A DNA stretch of 64,000 bases, from positions 124,001 to 188,000 of the forward strand of contig NZ_BJDJ01000002.1 in assembly GCF_005405085.1 (NCBI RefSeq), given 5' to 3'. Shown in pieces: positions 31,822-40,418 of this stretch (the stretch's first letter is position 1; the number at the start of each line of letters is the position of its first letter). This DNA comes from Lactiplantibacillus daowaiensis. Lineage in GTDB: Bacteria > Bacillota > Bacilli > Lactobacillales > Lactobacillaceae. The translations under genes and the position numbers were made by a program. Under the pieces are notes generated by a model. That model saw only the letters and a list, made by a program, of their open reading frames with translations, ran no database searches and had not been told where the DNA came from.

Positions 31822-32202
31822 ATGTATGAAATGACTAAAAAACATCGCACTGGTGACGATGTTAAAGAACGTGTACCGCAAGCCGTGATCAATGGCTTAT
31901 GGGACCGATTAAAGGCAATGCGCCAAGAAAAATTATTGATTGATAGTACGATGGCCGTCATGTTTAGTGATGACTATGAAGATCACAAAATTTTCTTCAT
32001 GACATTACAAAAAGAAGGCGCCTTTGCTAACGAATACGATATGGCTTATGATGGCCCGAAAGACTTTTTAGGTAAAGGCACTATCGTGATTTTCAAAGAT
32101 CGGCCTAAGACGATTACCATGAGCATCTCAGACGCTAATAAAGCAGCAGATGCCGCTGATCAAACGAACGAAGACACTGACACAACGGACGATGCCAAGT
32201 AA
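31822..32202 (+). CDS. Hypothetical acidic protein (126 aa)
   Basis: The ATG at 31822 begins MYEMTKKHRTGDDVKERVPQ; a longer frame starts at 31813. The protein is soluble, mixed alpha/beta, with a Thr/Asp-rich acidic tail (DQTNEDTDTTDDAK). It has a central YDGPKDFLGKGTIVIFKDRP stretch but no recognised family. The Shine-Dalgarno sequence is weak (GTGG). The gene is divergent from DUF1836 and followed by a strong terminator. Confidence 0.6.
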   Translation: MYEMTKKHRTGDDVKERVPQAVINGLWDRLKAMRQEKLLIDSTMAVMFSDDYEDHKIFFMTLQKEGAFANEYDMAYDGPKDFLGKGTIVIFKDRPKTITMSISDANKAADAADQTNEDTDTTDDAK

Positions 32203-32241
32203 AGCTTAAAGCCTTAACTAAGCTTGACGCACTAGTCGACT

Positions 32242-32280
32242 AAAAAGAGGTCGCCGTAAAATACGGTGGCCTCTTTTTTT
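32242..32280 (+). terminator. Rho-independent terminator
   Basis: AAAAAGAGGTCGCCGTA pairs with TACGGTGGCCTCTTTTTTT around AAA. Confidence 0.85.
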
Positions 32281-32383
32281 GACTAGTCAACCTATTTAAA
32301 ACCATTAACAATACTAATCTCTGAAAAGCGATTGAACGGTGTAAAAGTTCGCTAATCTGAGACAGCTAAATCATCTTTGCGTT

Positions 32384-33313
32384 CTAACACAATAATCGTT
32401 GGCGCATTTTAGTCGGTGACTCACCATAACGTTCTTTAAATTTCTTGTAGAAGAACGATTTCGACGAGTAACCAATGTACGTGACAACTTCATCAATTGA
32501 CACACGTGGATTCTCTAACAAGATTAACGCTTCACGCATTCGTCGACTATCAATCAATTGAATAAAGCTCTGTCCGGTTGCCGTTTTTAGCCGATTAGAT
32601 AAATAATTGGGATTATAGTGAAACGCTTGTGCCATGATTTTTAACGAGCAGACGTCATAATTTTGATCGATATACTGCAATAAATCAGCCGTTGTCACTT
32701 GATGTGGCAAAGACTTGCGACTCGGTGCGACATAACTTTTGCGCCGGATTAATTCAATTAATAGCAAGTGCAAAAAGCCATCAATTCTAGCCGTCGCAAA
32801 CTGCGCCGGGCTAACGATTTCACAAATAATCCGTTCCACAATATAAGCAGGATCATCGATTTTATCATTGTTAAAATTGGCATAACCCCAAGTACCGTAA
32901 GCTTGCTTAATCGCCTGCAACTGCTGGTGCATGCGATGATCGTCAGCAATCGGTAATAACTGTGACAATTCAGCATCGACTGGCAGTAACAATGTCACTA
33001 AAACATCGCCGGCCTTCAATGGTCCCAGTTGATACTGTTGATGTGGTTTTACAAAAAGTAGATTGCCACTAGTTAATGTCATTGTTTGAGAGGCAATTGT
33101 AACTGACGCCGTCCCCGCAAAAACGTACAATATGCTTGGTTGGCTTTGCTGATGTGTATGACAACTGCCATCTTCATTCTCTAACTTAGCAGCTACAATT
33201 GGAATTAACGACGTACTATTAGGTGCTAATGTCACCCAAGCACCAGAAGCTTGACGATGCTTGGCATCCAGTTGCCATTGTACTAAAGCCTCGCCAATAT
33301 GATAAATATCCAT
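32384..33313 (-). CDS. AraC-family transcriptional regulator
   Basis: This 309-residue protein has an N-terminal cupin-like sensor domain (residues 20-115, with SILYVFAGTASVTIASQTM) and a C-terminal AraC/XylS DNA-binding domain with two HTHs (residues 210-305: SLKIMAQAFHYNPNYLSNRL and DEVVTYIGYSSKSFFYKKF). Such regulators usually activate a neighbouring catabolic gene in response to a small molecule. It lies 25 bp downstream of the flavoprotein reductase gene on the same strand, so it is probably its regulator and is co-transcribed with it. Confidence 0.9.
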   Translation of the reverse strand: MDIYHIGEALVQWQLDAKHRQASGAWVTLAPNSTSLIPIVAAKLENEDGSCHTHQQSQPSILYVFAGTASVTIASQTMTLTSGNLLFVKPHQQYQLGPLKAGDVLVTLLLPVDAELSQLLPIADDHRMHQQLQAIKQAYGTWGYANFNNDKIDDPAYIVERIICEIVSPAQFATARIDGFLHLLLIELIRRKSYVAPSRKSLPHQVTTADLLQYIDQNYDVCSLKIMAQAFHYNPNYLSNRLKTATGQSFIQLIDSRRMREALILLENPRVSIDEVVTYIGYSSKSFFYKKFKERYGESPTKMRQRLLC

Positions 33314-33338
33314 TTTGATTCCCCCGCAATATTGACGG

Positions 33339-35258
33339 CTACTTAATGGATTTGGCTGCGTTTAACCCCGCTAAACGCCCAGAAGTATAAGCAAATCCTA
33401 AAGTACCGCCTTCAAAATCAACATAAATTTTGCCATACATGCCGCCAGCATCGGCCCCCGCAACATACAAATTCGGAATGGCAGTGCCATTTGTCTTGGT
33501 TGCTTGAATCTGGTCATTGATGCGCACGCCACCCAATGTCCCTAAATTTCGAGCCACAAATTTAACGGCATAATAAGGACCTTGTTTAACTTTAATTAAA
33601 CGCTTGGTATTGGCAAAAAACAACTTATCTTTGCCTTGCTTAATAGCACCATTATACTGATTGACTGACTTCGTAAACGCTGCTTGATTAATCCCCATTT
33701 GATTTGCTAAGCCATCAATCGAATCACTCTTAAAGACAACCCCGGTACCGGTTAATTTATTGAGTAATGGCGCAAAGTCAACGGGCGTATTTTCTTGTTT
33801 GATCGAAGTCTTCGTACTTGATGGTTCATTGAATTCCATAAAAAATTGTGGATTATGTTTCCACTTACCAAATTGATCTTCAATCGCCACCGTTCCTTTG
33901 GCTTTGATTTTATCCAGCATGCCTTTATCAAAGATTACATATTCAGTCTGTTTAGGCTGCGCAGCAATTTCAGCACCATGCCGAGCATATAACGTCGTAT
34001 CGGTTTCATTGCTAAAACGCTGGCCTTGCGTATTAACTCTCAAGTTCGGATAGGCCGTAAACGTGTTCAGCATATAATACTTATCACCAACAAGTTGCGT
34101 CATCTTTTTAACGCCAGCATTCGTAAAGGTCTCCCAGAAATAATGCGTCGTATCGGTGCCTTCTTTACCAGCGCCAACTGACCAAGCCATCTTAATGCCG
34201 TCCCCTTTATTTTGGAGCACTTGGCCCTTAGTATTGGGTTTGCCCAAATATCGATTCAGCATTTTTTGATTACCACCATAACCACCGGTCGCAATGATCA
34301 CTTTCTTAGCATGCACCGTTATCTTAGCCCCAGTTGCTGTTGTCCCCACGACCCCTGTCACTTTATGATGCTGATTGGTTAACAACTTTTTAGCAGGTGT
34401 TTTAAAGTAAACTTTGCCACCTTCCGCTTTAAACTTATTTATCAATGTTTTGATGGCTACTGTGCCACCTTTTTGATAACCATGCAAAGTTGCTGGGTCA
34501 CCTTGATGCGCATAACTACCGCCAGTCCCTGCATCCACTAACTTCATATCAGCGCCATTCTTATTGAGCCAATCAACGGTTGGACCAGATTGATCAATAA
34601 TCCGGCGAACTAAAACACCGTTCATATAACCTTGCGATGCATCTAAATACTTGTCGTAAAGCCATTTCTTCGAAACTGTCTTGTGCGCGGCCTTTTGTTG
34701 GGCACTATCAGCTGCAAACATCCCACCAGCTAACGTCCCAGCACCCATAGGCGAAGCTGTTTTTTCCATCAAAACAACCTTAACGCCTTGTTGACGGGCC
34801 GCTAATGCTGCGGCTGTCCCGGCGGCACCAGCACCGACCACGACAACATCCGTCTTAGTTGATTTTGCTTTAACAGCTTGTTTTTTAGCAGTCTTATTCA
34901 ATTGTGCGTCACTGGCACCAGCTTTCTTTAGTGCTTTTTTAGCCGCCTCAATAATCCCCTTTGAAGAATGAGTCGCGCCGGAAACAACATCTACCTTAGT
35001 CGTTTGCTGCTTCACAATTTCTTTAGTAATCTGCTTAGTCGCACTTGCGGCTAATTGCTTATTATCCTGAATACTTAGTACTTTAACCGCTTTTATTTTA
35101 TTTTTATCAACAGTTACCTGAACCTTGACTGGGCCATCTTTGCCTTGCCCCGTCCCCGTGTAAGTCCCCGCTTTATACGTCGCCGATTGACTACAGCCGG
35201 TTCCACTTAACAATAAAGTCATTGCGACTAATCCCACGACACCTTTTTTAAGCTTCAT
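33339..35258 (-). CDS. Exported FMN/FAD-containing fumarate reductase-like flavoprotein
   Basis: This 639-residue protein starts at 35258 after GGAGGGG. A hydrophobic signal with a lipobox-like LLLSGTGC (residues about 15-22) suggests a surface lipoprotein. An FMN-binding domain follows (residues 30-105) with the flavinylation site VVSGATHSSKGI, then an FAD domain opening VVVVGAGAAGTAAALAARQ and the substrate region of fumarate/urocanate reductases. Similar proteins pass electrons from the extracellular flavin chain to fumarate, urocanate or related acceptors. The true acceptor is unknown. The AraC gene is directly downstream. Confidence 0.85.
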   Translation of the reverse strand: MKLKKGVVGLVAMTLLLSGTGCSQSATYKAGTYTGTGQGKDGPVKVQVTVDKNKIKAVKVLSIQDNKQLAASATKQITKEIVKQQTTKVDVVSGATHSSKGIIEAAKKALKKAGASDAQLNKTAKKQAVKAKSTKTDVVVVGAGAAGTAAALAARQQGVKVVLMEKTASPMGAGTLAGGMFAADSAQQKAAHKTVSKKWLYDKYLDASQGYMNGVLVRRIIDQSGPTVDWLNKNGADMKLVDAGTGGSYAHQGDPATLHGYQKGGTVAIKTLINKFKAEGGKVYFKTPAKKLLTNQHHKVTGVVGTTATGAKITVHAKKVIIATGGYGGNQKMLNRYLGKPNTKGQVLQNKGDGIKMAWSVGAGKEGTDTTHYFWETFTNAGVKKMTQLVGDKYYMLNTFTAYPNLRVNTQGQRFSNETDTTLYARHGAEIAAQPKQTEYVIFDKGMLDKIKAKGTVAIEDQFGKWKHNPQFFMEFNEPSSTKTSIKQENTPVDFAPLLNKLTGTGVVFKSDSIDGLANQMGINQAAFTKSVNQYNGAIKQGKDKLFFANTKRLIKVKQGPYYAVKFVARNLGTLGGVRINDQIQATKTNGTAIPNLYVAGADAGGMYGKIYVDFEGGTLGFAYTSGRLAGLNAAKSIK

Positions 35259-35468
35259 GGTAATCCCCTCCAAAAAAAGTTTTATTCAAGTAAACGTTAC
35301 CAGAAGGGCATAATCATTGATAAGACCATTATCGTAGACACCGATTCCGCTTTTCACAGGTCCCTATTTGGTCATAAAATGCTATTTTTGAAACAGACGT
35401 AATTTAAACGGGCACAGCTAGCACGCATTATGCCCCAGAAGCAGTAAATTTGTGTGATATCCAATGAC

Positions 35469-35507
35469 AAAAAAAGGCCCTGCAATTAATTTTGCAGGGT
35501 CTCTAAT
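35469..35507 (-). terminator. Terminator after hsp20
   Basis: On the minus strand GACCCTGCA pairs with TGCAGGGCC around AAATTAAT, then seven T residues follow. Confidence 0.8.
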
Positions 35508-35519
35508 GAGTATCAGTTG

Positions 35520-35939
35520 TTATTGAACTTCAATCTTACCTGTATCATCCGTTACCTTTTTAGGTAACATGACGATTAACAAACCAGCATCATAGTGTGC
35601 TTGAATCTGGTCGGCTACGACGTTTTTAAAATAAAACCGTCGACTTGCTGTGGCAACTTGGCGTTCGCGCCGTAAAACGCGACCATCATCATCACGGTAC
35701 TGACCAGCCGGCTGTTGGGTCGCACTGAGTGTCAACCAATCGTCAGCGTACTTCACGCTAATCGCATCCTTATCAAAACCGGGTAATTCGGCGGTTACCG
35801 TGTAATCATCGTCGTGTTCGACCACATCGGTTTTCATCATTAAATGAGAAGTGACCACATGATTAATGTCGTGATGAACTTGTTTGAGTAGCTTGACCGG
35901 TAACAATCGATCAAACTGATTGAATAATTGCTGACGCAT
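35520..35939 (-). CDS. hsp20: Hsp20-family small heat shock protein
   Basis: This 139-residue alpha-crystallin protein has the domain at residues 35-139, with DYTVTAELPGFDKDAISVKY, WLTLSAT and the RRERQ/ASRRFYFKN and VMLPK regions. It acts as a holdase that binds unfolding proteins. AGGAGG precedes the ATG. It lies 30 bp from an upstream acidic protein of the same strand. L. plantarum has several Hsp20 copies; which one this is cannot be told. Confidence 0.92.
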   Translation of the reverse strand: MRQQLFNQFDRLLPVKLLKQVHHDINHVVTSHLMMKTDVVEHDDDYTVTAELPGFDKDAISVKYADDWLTLSATQQPAGQYRDDDGRVLRRERQVATASRRFYFKNVVADQIQAHYDAGLLIVMLPKKVTDDTGKIEVQ

Positions 35940-35969
35940 GGCGTTGGCCTCCTGTTAAACGACTATTTT

Positions 35970-36308
35970 TTAGTAAGCTTTTTGTCCGATAGCGGCCGCT
36001 AGCAATTCAAGTGCATGATCGCGGGTACCGACTTTATCCATGTCAAAAACGATGGAATCAATGTCGCCGCCTTTAAAGTCAAATTGTTCAAAATAAACGT
36101 ATGGATCTTCGCCGTCAGCCTTTAAAAAGCCGTCTTCGACTGCCTTTTCAAAACCTTCCGCCCAATCTTCATCGTCCATTTGGTTGAAGTCAGTCCGAGT
36201 AAAGTAGCCTTGACTCCGAATCAAATCCATCGCTTTTTTAACATCACTATCTTCATAATCCAATTTCTTCGAATCCTCATGAATCTTAGTTTTCGTTTCT
36301 ACTGGCAT
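35970..36308 (-). CDS. Acidic hypothetical protein upstream of hsp20
   Basis: The ATG at 36308 gives 112 residues, GGGAG being 10 nt upstream; GTG at 36311 is less likely. The protein is strongly acidic (KKLDYEDSDVKKAMDLIR, QMDDEDWAEGFEKAVEDGF) and soluble with no recognised domain. It precedes hsp20 by only 30 bp and is probably co-expressed with it, which suggests a heat-shock or stress connection, though none is seen in the sequence. Confidence 0.65.
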   Translation of the reverse strand: MPVETKTKIHEDSKKLDYEDSDVKKAMDLIRSQGYFTRTDFNQMDDEDWAEGFEKAVEDGFLKADGEDPYVYFEQFDFKGGDIDSIVFDMDKVGTRDHALELLAAAIGQKAY

Positions 36309-36384
36309 CACAAAAGATCTCCCTTGACTTAAGATACCTTTAGTTTAGCACCAATTTATGAAAACGTTAAACATCTCGCTTAGA

Positions 36385-36413
36385 TTGCAAATTATGATGA
36401 CTATCCTTATAAT
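36385..36413 (+). promoter_or_regulatory. Promoter of the CNNM/CorC-type gene
   Basis: TTGCAA (36385-36390), a 17-bp spacer and TATAAT (36408-36413) form a near-perfect sigma-A promoter. It lies inside the longest open frame, showing that the true start codon is downstream. Confidence 0.8.
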
Positions 36414-36471
36414 AATAGCTACTTCGCGGTATAATTTAAATAACTACTTAAATGAAATGAGGAATGATTCT

Positions 36472-37842
36472 TTGGACAGTGGCCAGATAATGTTAAATTT
36501 AGTCATTATTGTCATTACGTTCTTTGTCGCCGCTTTCTTCGTGGCCTGTGAATTCGCATTAGTTCAGACCCGACCAAGTGCCCTAGAAGAAGAACAAAAG
36601 AAACGGGAAAAGCCTTCCAAACGGATTGCCACTTCCCTACACATGGTGCATAACTTAAACGAATATCTCTCCACCACACAGGTGGGGGTTTCGTTAGCCG
36701 GTATTATCTTAGGTTGGATTGGTGAACAGACAACTGAACACTTCGTCTTACAATTACTAGACGTTTTCAATCTATCGATCAGCACGTCAATTTTACGTGG
36801 AATCAGTATTGTTATTGGGGTTTTCCTTTTAACCTACTTAGAAGTGGTCCTCACCGAAATCGTGCCAAAAAATATCGCCATCGATATGCCCCTCAAGGTG
36901 ATGGCGGTCATCACGACACCATTACGGTGGTTCCACGTGCTCTTCTACCCCTTTGTGTGGTTGTTGAACATCTCGTCGGCCGGGGTTGTCAAAATGTTAG
37001 GGATTCCCGTTGCTAATGAAGATAATGATGTCTATTCGCAAGCAGAAATTCTCAACTTATCACGCAATGCCGTCTCTGGCGGTCAATTAGATCGTGATGA
37101 TTACCTTTATATGGAACGGGCCTTTGAGTTTAATGACAAGATCGCTAAAGATGTCATGATCGACCGGACGCAATTAGTCGTCATTGATATTAACGACACC
37201 GTTAAACAAGCGATTCGCGTTTATTTACAAAAACGCTTCAGCCGTTTGCCCGTTGTTGCAAATAATGATAAGGATAAGATTTTAGGATACGTGTATAATT
37301 ACGACTTGATCCGTCAAGGTGAAGTCGATGATGAAATTCGTGTCAACAAAGTCTTACGAAATATCATCACGATTCCTGAAACGACACCCATTCAAGAAAT
37401 CTTGCAAAAGATGATCGATAAACAAACCCCAATCGTGGTTGTCGTCGATGAATATGGTGGGACTAGTGGGATCGTGACAGATAAAGATATTTACGAAGAA
37501 CTTTTCGGGACGGTCAACGATGAAATCGATAATGTCTCGACTGAATATGTTGAAAAACAAGATAATGGGACTTATCGTATGAGCGGTAAAATGACCTTAT
37601 ATGATTTCGAACGGTTCTTTAAAACCGATTTAAAAGAATTCGAAGATTCCGATGTCGTCACCTTAACCGGTTATATTTTGGATAACTTCCCTAAGATTCA
37701 AGCTGGGGACACCGTTCAAATTGCCGACTTTGATTTTAAAGCCCTCGATTTTGAAAATGCATATATTAATTGGTTCGAAGTTAGTCGTCGTCAACCAGTA
37801 CCAGTCGCAACGACTGACACTGATGATCAGCCAACCGACTAA
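36472..37842 (+). CDS. CNNM/CorC-type DUF21-CBS membrane protein (HlyC-like)
   Basis: The TTG at 36472 follows GAGGA by 8 nt and gives 456 residues; longer frames are excluded because the promoter lies within them. Order of domains: DUF21 with about four membrane segments (residues 5-190, including ACEFALVQTRPSALEEE, LAGIILGWIGEQTTEHF and LLTYLEVVLTEIVPKNI), two CBS domains (220-340), and a C-terminal CorC_HlyC domain. Family members are linked to magnesium or cobalt homeostasis. A terminator follows, so it is monocistronic. Confidence 0.88.
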   Translation: MDSGQIMLNLVIIVITFFVAAFFVACEFALVQTRPSALEEEQKKREKPSKRIATSLHMVHNLNEYLSTTQVGVSLAGIILGWIGEQTTEHFVLQLLDVFNLSISTSILRGISIVIGVFLLTYLEVVLTEIVPKNIAIDMPLKVMAVITTPLRWFHVLFYPFVWLLNISSAGVVKMLGIPVANEDNDVYSQAEILNLSRNAVSGGQLDRDDYLYMERAFEFNDKIAKDVMIDRTQLVVIDINDTVKQAIRVYLQKRFSRLPVVANNDKDKILGYVYNYDLIRQGEVDDEIRVNKVLRNIITIPETTPIQEILQKMIDKQTPIVVVVDEYGGTSGIVTDKDIYEELFGTVNDEIDNVSTEYVEKQDNGTYRMSGKMTLYDFERFFKTDLKEFEDSDVVTLTGYILDNFPKIQAGDTVQIADFDFKALDFENAYINWFEVSRRQPVPVATTDTDDQPTD

Positions 37843-37856
37843 CCAGGATCTCGTAT

Positions 37857-37887
37857 GGGACTATCAATCTGATAGTCCCGTTTTATT
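37857..37887 (+). terminator. Terminator after the CNNM-type gene
   Basis: GGGACTATCA pairs with TGATAGTCCC around ATC, then GTTTTATT follows. Confidence 0.8.
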
Positions 37888-38135
37888 AACATAGTTATTG
37901 ATAAAATAACAAAATAATTATATTAGGTGCATCGATAATGGCCAATTAAGTGCCAGTTAGGCAATTCACCTAACTAATGGTCTAATCTCAACTCGCTTAA
38001 TTGATAAGACTCATCTGGTCAAAGTTCAGACTGGTCTGCGAATACCATCTTTTTTTAATCATCACCATAATCCGTCATAGCGGTACCTATTCAAGACATC
38101 GCTTACATTTGTGAGCGACTTTAATATGAAGTTGT
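37888..38135. other. Intergenic region, nothing firmly identified
   Basis: No open frame with a ribosome binding site was seen. A weak promoter-like TATATT near 37919-37924 and a hairpin followed by a seven-T run at about 38028-38058 raise the possibility of a small RNA. Confidence 0.4.
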
Positions 38136-38164
38136 TTGCAAAAGCATTAAGCACAGCGTAAACT
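38136..38164 (+). promoter_or_regulatory. Promoter of nrdI
   Basis: TTGCAA (38136-38141), a 17-bp spacer and TAAACT (38159-38164) lie just upstream of the nrdI start. Confidence 0.65.
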
Positions 38165-38198
38165 GAGTATATGAAATTACAGAAATGGGGAACCAGCC

Positions 38199-38672
38199 GT
38201 GAGTGAAAACGTCATTAATATTATCTATATTTCGATTGAAGGAAATACCCGTTCATTTGTAACTGGTATGCAAGATTACGCTAAAACGCAGCACGCTGCT
38301 GATGAAAGTAATCCATTAATTACTTTAAAAGAAATTACGGAACAAACTGATTTTGCCATTGAAACCAAACCTTACTTTGCCTTTGTGCCAACCTATCTTG
38401 ATGGGGGTAACGGCATCGATACTGGGGTCAAAGAATTAATGACCAACGTCTTGGGTGAATATTTAAACTACGATTTGAACCCTGACTTATGCTTAGGCGT
38501 CGTTGGTAGTGGGAATAAAAACTTCAACGAACAATATTGTTTAACCGCACGGCGTTATGCGGAACAATTAGACACTGATTTCATTGGCGATTATGAATTA
38601 CGGGGCACTTCCGCTGACACGGAACGCATCTACAACGTCATGAAAGAACGGCTACACGCGCTTAGTAAATAG
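38199..38672 (+). CDS. nrdI: NrdI-family flavodoxin-like protein
   Basis: This 157-residue flavodoxin-like protein opens INIIYISIEGNTRSFVTGMQ with the FMN phosphate loop, and has FVPTYLDGGN and the conserved GVVGSGNKNFNEQYC. NrdI supplies the oxidant for manganese cofactor assembly in class Ib ribonucleotide reductase. The start is GTG at 38199 after GGGGAACC. No nrdEFH gene is adjacent here, so it is separated from its partners in this window. A terminator follows. Confidence 0.9.
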   Translation: MSENVINIIYISIEGNTRSFVTGMQDYAKTQHAADESNPLITLKEITEQTDFAIETKPYFAFVPTYLDGGNGIDTGVKELMTNVLGEYLNYDLNPDLCLGVVGSGNKNFNEQYCLTARRYAEQLDTDFIGDYELRGTSADTERIYNVMKERLHALSK

Positions 38673-38681
38673 TAAGTAACC

Positions 38682-38722
38682 TAAATGGACCGACACCTTT
38701 TTTTAGATGTCGGTCCATTTTT
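38682..38722. terminator. Bidirectional terminator
   Basis: AAATGGACCGACACC pairs with GATGTCGGTCCATTTTTT; it separates nrdI and the convergent MFS gene. Confidence 0.85.
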
Positions 38723-38725
38723 TGA

Positions 38726-39895
38726 TTAACCATTTAATAAATGTTCATGGCGAGCTTTTATTAAGACCCCAATTAACGCTAATAACATCAATGCCGTCAC
38801 CGTCATAAACAGGATCGAATATGAGAACTGGGCAACCATCATCCCACCAAACAGTGGCCCGACTGCTCGGCCTAACGACAAGGCCATATTAAAACGCCCT
38901 TGATACTTACCACGTTGACTAGCAGCTGCCATATCATCGACCCACGCTGGCACGATTGGTAACCCAATGACTTCACCTAACGTTAAAACGACCATAATAA
39001 CAATAAAATCAACATATTGTCGTGCAAAGACTAGGCCTAAAAATGACAACGCAAATAACGTAATTCCAAAACCAATTTGCGTGCCAATCTTAAACTTCTC
39101 GTTAAACAACGTTACGATTGGCTGACTCAAAATAATGAGTAACCCGTTAATCGTCCAGACTTCGCTGTACCGCCGGAATGGAATCCCCAGATTCGTCATG
39201 TGCACGGACAACAAGCTTTCCCACAGTGCATAACTCATATAAATCGTAAAAATCATCAAGCAAATCAGCCAGATCAATTGGCGCTTATGACTAGGCGTCG
39301 TATCTTGCTTCACTGGTTCAACTTCATCGGCCGTGTCTTTATTAGCCAAGTGCACATTAAATGTTGCCAGGACAATGATAAATAATCCAATGTAGCACGC
39401 TGTCGTCACCATAAAGACCACACTGATCCCTAAGTCGAGTAAATACCCAACTAACAACGTCCCAATCACGACACCGACATTTAAGGCCAAATACAACATA
39501 TTAAACACATACCGATTACTTTTGGTTGTCACCGTTGCCGCATACGCATTCACCACCGTCATACTAATGCCATCACCAAAGCCCACGATAATTAGCCCAA
39601 TCGCATAGGGCCACAAGCTGTGCCAAAAAATTAAGGTCGCTAACGTCACCGTCGAAATCGTGACCCCTAAAATAGCGGTCCAATACGGCCGCCAATGATC
39701 GAATAACCGACCACCAACATAATTGCCTAAAATCATGGCTAATGACATCCAAAATAAGACGGTCCCTGAAAACGTCAAACTTTGATGTAAATAATTGTGC
39801 ATGTAGACCGTGGTTAACGGCCACATAAAAGCGGCCCCGGCATTATTTAGCAAGTTTGCTAAAAATAGCCACCGCAACCGAACTTCTTTTTGCAT
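38726..39895 (-). CDS. MFS transporter (12 segments)
   Basis: This 389-residue transporter has 12 hydrophobic segments. The motif A-like loop is GNYVGGRLFDHWRPYW and later NKEFKIGTQIGFG repeats the pattern in the second half. The length and C-terminal AAASQRGKYQGRFNMALSL suggest the MdtH-like or YttB-type drug efflux group. AGGTGA lies before the ATG at 39895. No regulator is adjacent. Substrate unknown. Confidence 0.88.
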   Translation of the reverse strand: MQKEVRLRWLFLANLLNNAGAAFMWPLTTVYMHNYLHQSLTFSGTVLFWMSLAMILGNYVGGRLFDHWRPYWTAILGVTISTVTLATLIFWHSLWPYAIGLIIVGFGDGISMTVVNAYAATVTTKSNRYVFNMLYLALNVGVVIGTLLVGYLLDLGISVVFMVTTACYIGLFIIVLATFNVHLANKDTADEVEPVKQDTTPSHKRQLIWLICLMIFTIYMSYALWESLLSVHMTNLGIPFRRYSEVWTINGLLIILSQPIVTLFNEKFKIGTQIGFGITLFALSFLGLVFARQYVDFIVIMVVLTLGEVIGLPIVPAWVDDMAAASQRGKYQGRFNMALSLGRAVGPLFGGMMVAQFSYSILFMTVTALMLLALIGVLIKARHEHLLNG

Positions 39896-39947
39896 GTTTG
39901 TTCACCTAACATTTTCCATTTTTCTTTTAGTATACGCTACTTCATCG

Positions 39948-40268
39948 CTAATGCCGCCAGTGAATCCGCCGCCAATGCCACTGCGGTTCGGGGTGCCAAA
40001 TCTCATAACACGATTCACTGATCAACAAACTCGCCAGCGCAAAAAACAGGCCCAACTTGATGAGATTGCCCCCGTTAAACTGACCCACCCACTGGTCACC
40101 ATGATAGTACCCTTGATAGATTGGCCAACCGAGCACCTTTAACTTGAATTGCGCCACCTTTAACCACTGTCGCAACCCAATCCCAACTGCCAGCCCGATA
40201 CCAACGATGCCACCGGCAATGGGTAATCCAGCTAGCGTTTCAAGTGTTAACCGTAACCATCGTTGCAT
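39948..40268 (-). CDS. Hypothetical membrane protein (106 aa)
   Basis: A two-segment membrane protein (TLAGLPIAGGIVGIGLAVGI and IKLGLFFALASLLI) with a His/Trp/Arg-rich C-terminus (WHPEPQWHWRRIHWRH). GGGGATGGGTGG lies upstream of the ATG at 40268. It overlaps no gene and is followed by nothing in the same strand before the MFS gene. No family was recognised, and the His-rich end could bind metal. Confidence 0.5.
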   Translation of the reverse strand: MQRWLRLTLETLAGLPIAGGIVGIGLAVGIGLRQWLKVAQFKLKVLGWPIYQGYYHGDQWVGQFNGGNLIKLGLFFALASLLISESCYEIWHPEPQWHWRRIHWRH

Positions 40269-40366
40269 CCACCCATCCCCTTTGATCTAGCTTCATTATT
40301 GAAGCTTCGAGTCAAAAGTGAAGCAAACGGGCTTTTTTAGTTTAGCTGACATACGGACCAGACCAA

Positions 40367-40402
40367 CAAAAAAAGACGCCCACTCTAAGAGTGACCGTCT
40401 TA
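40367..40402 (-). terminator. Terminator after the secreted protein gene
   Basis: On the minus strand AAGACGGTCACTCT pairs with AGAGTGGGCGTCTT with one G-T pair, and a T-run follows. Confidence 0.8.
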
Positions 40403-40418
40403 ACACTAAGCGCTTAAA

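Noticed and set aside
36358..36471. Upstream start codons for the CNNM-type gene
   Set aside because: A good promoter lies inside this stretch, so the upstream starts would not be on the transcript.
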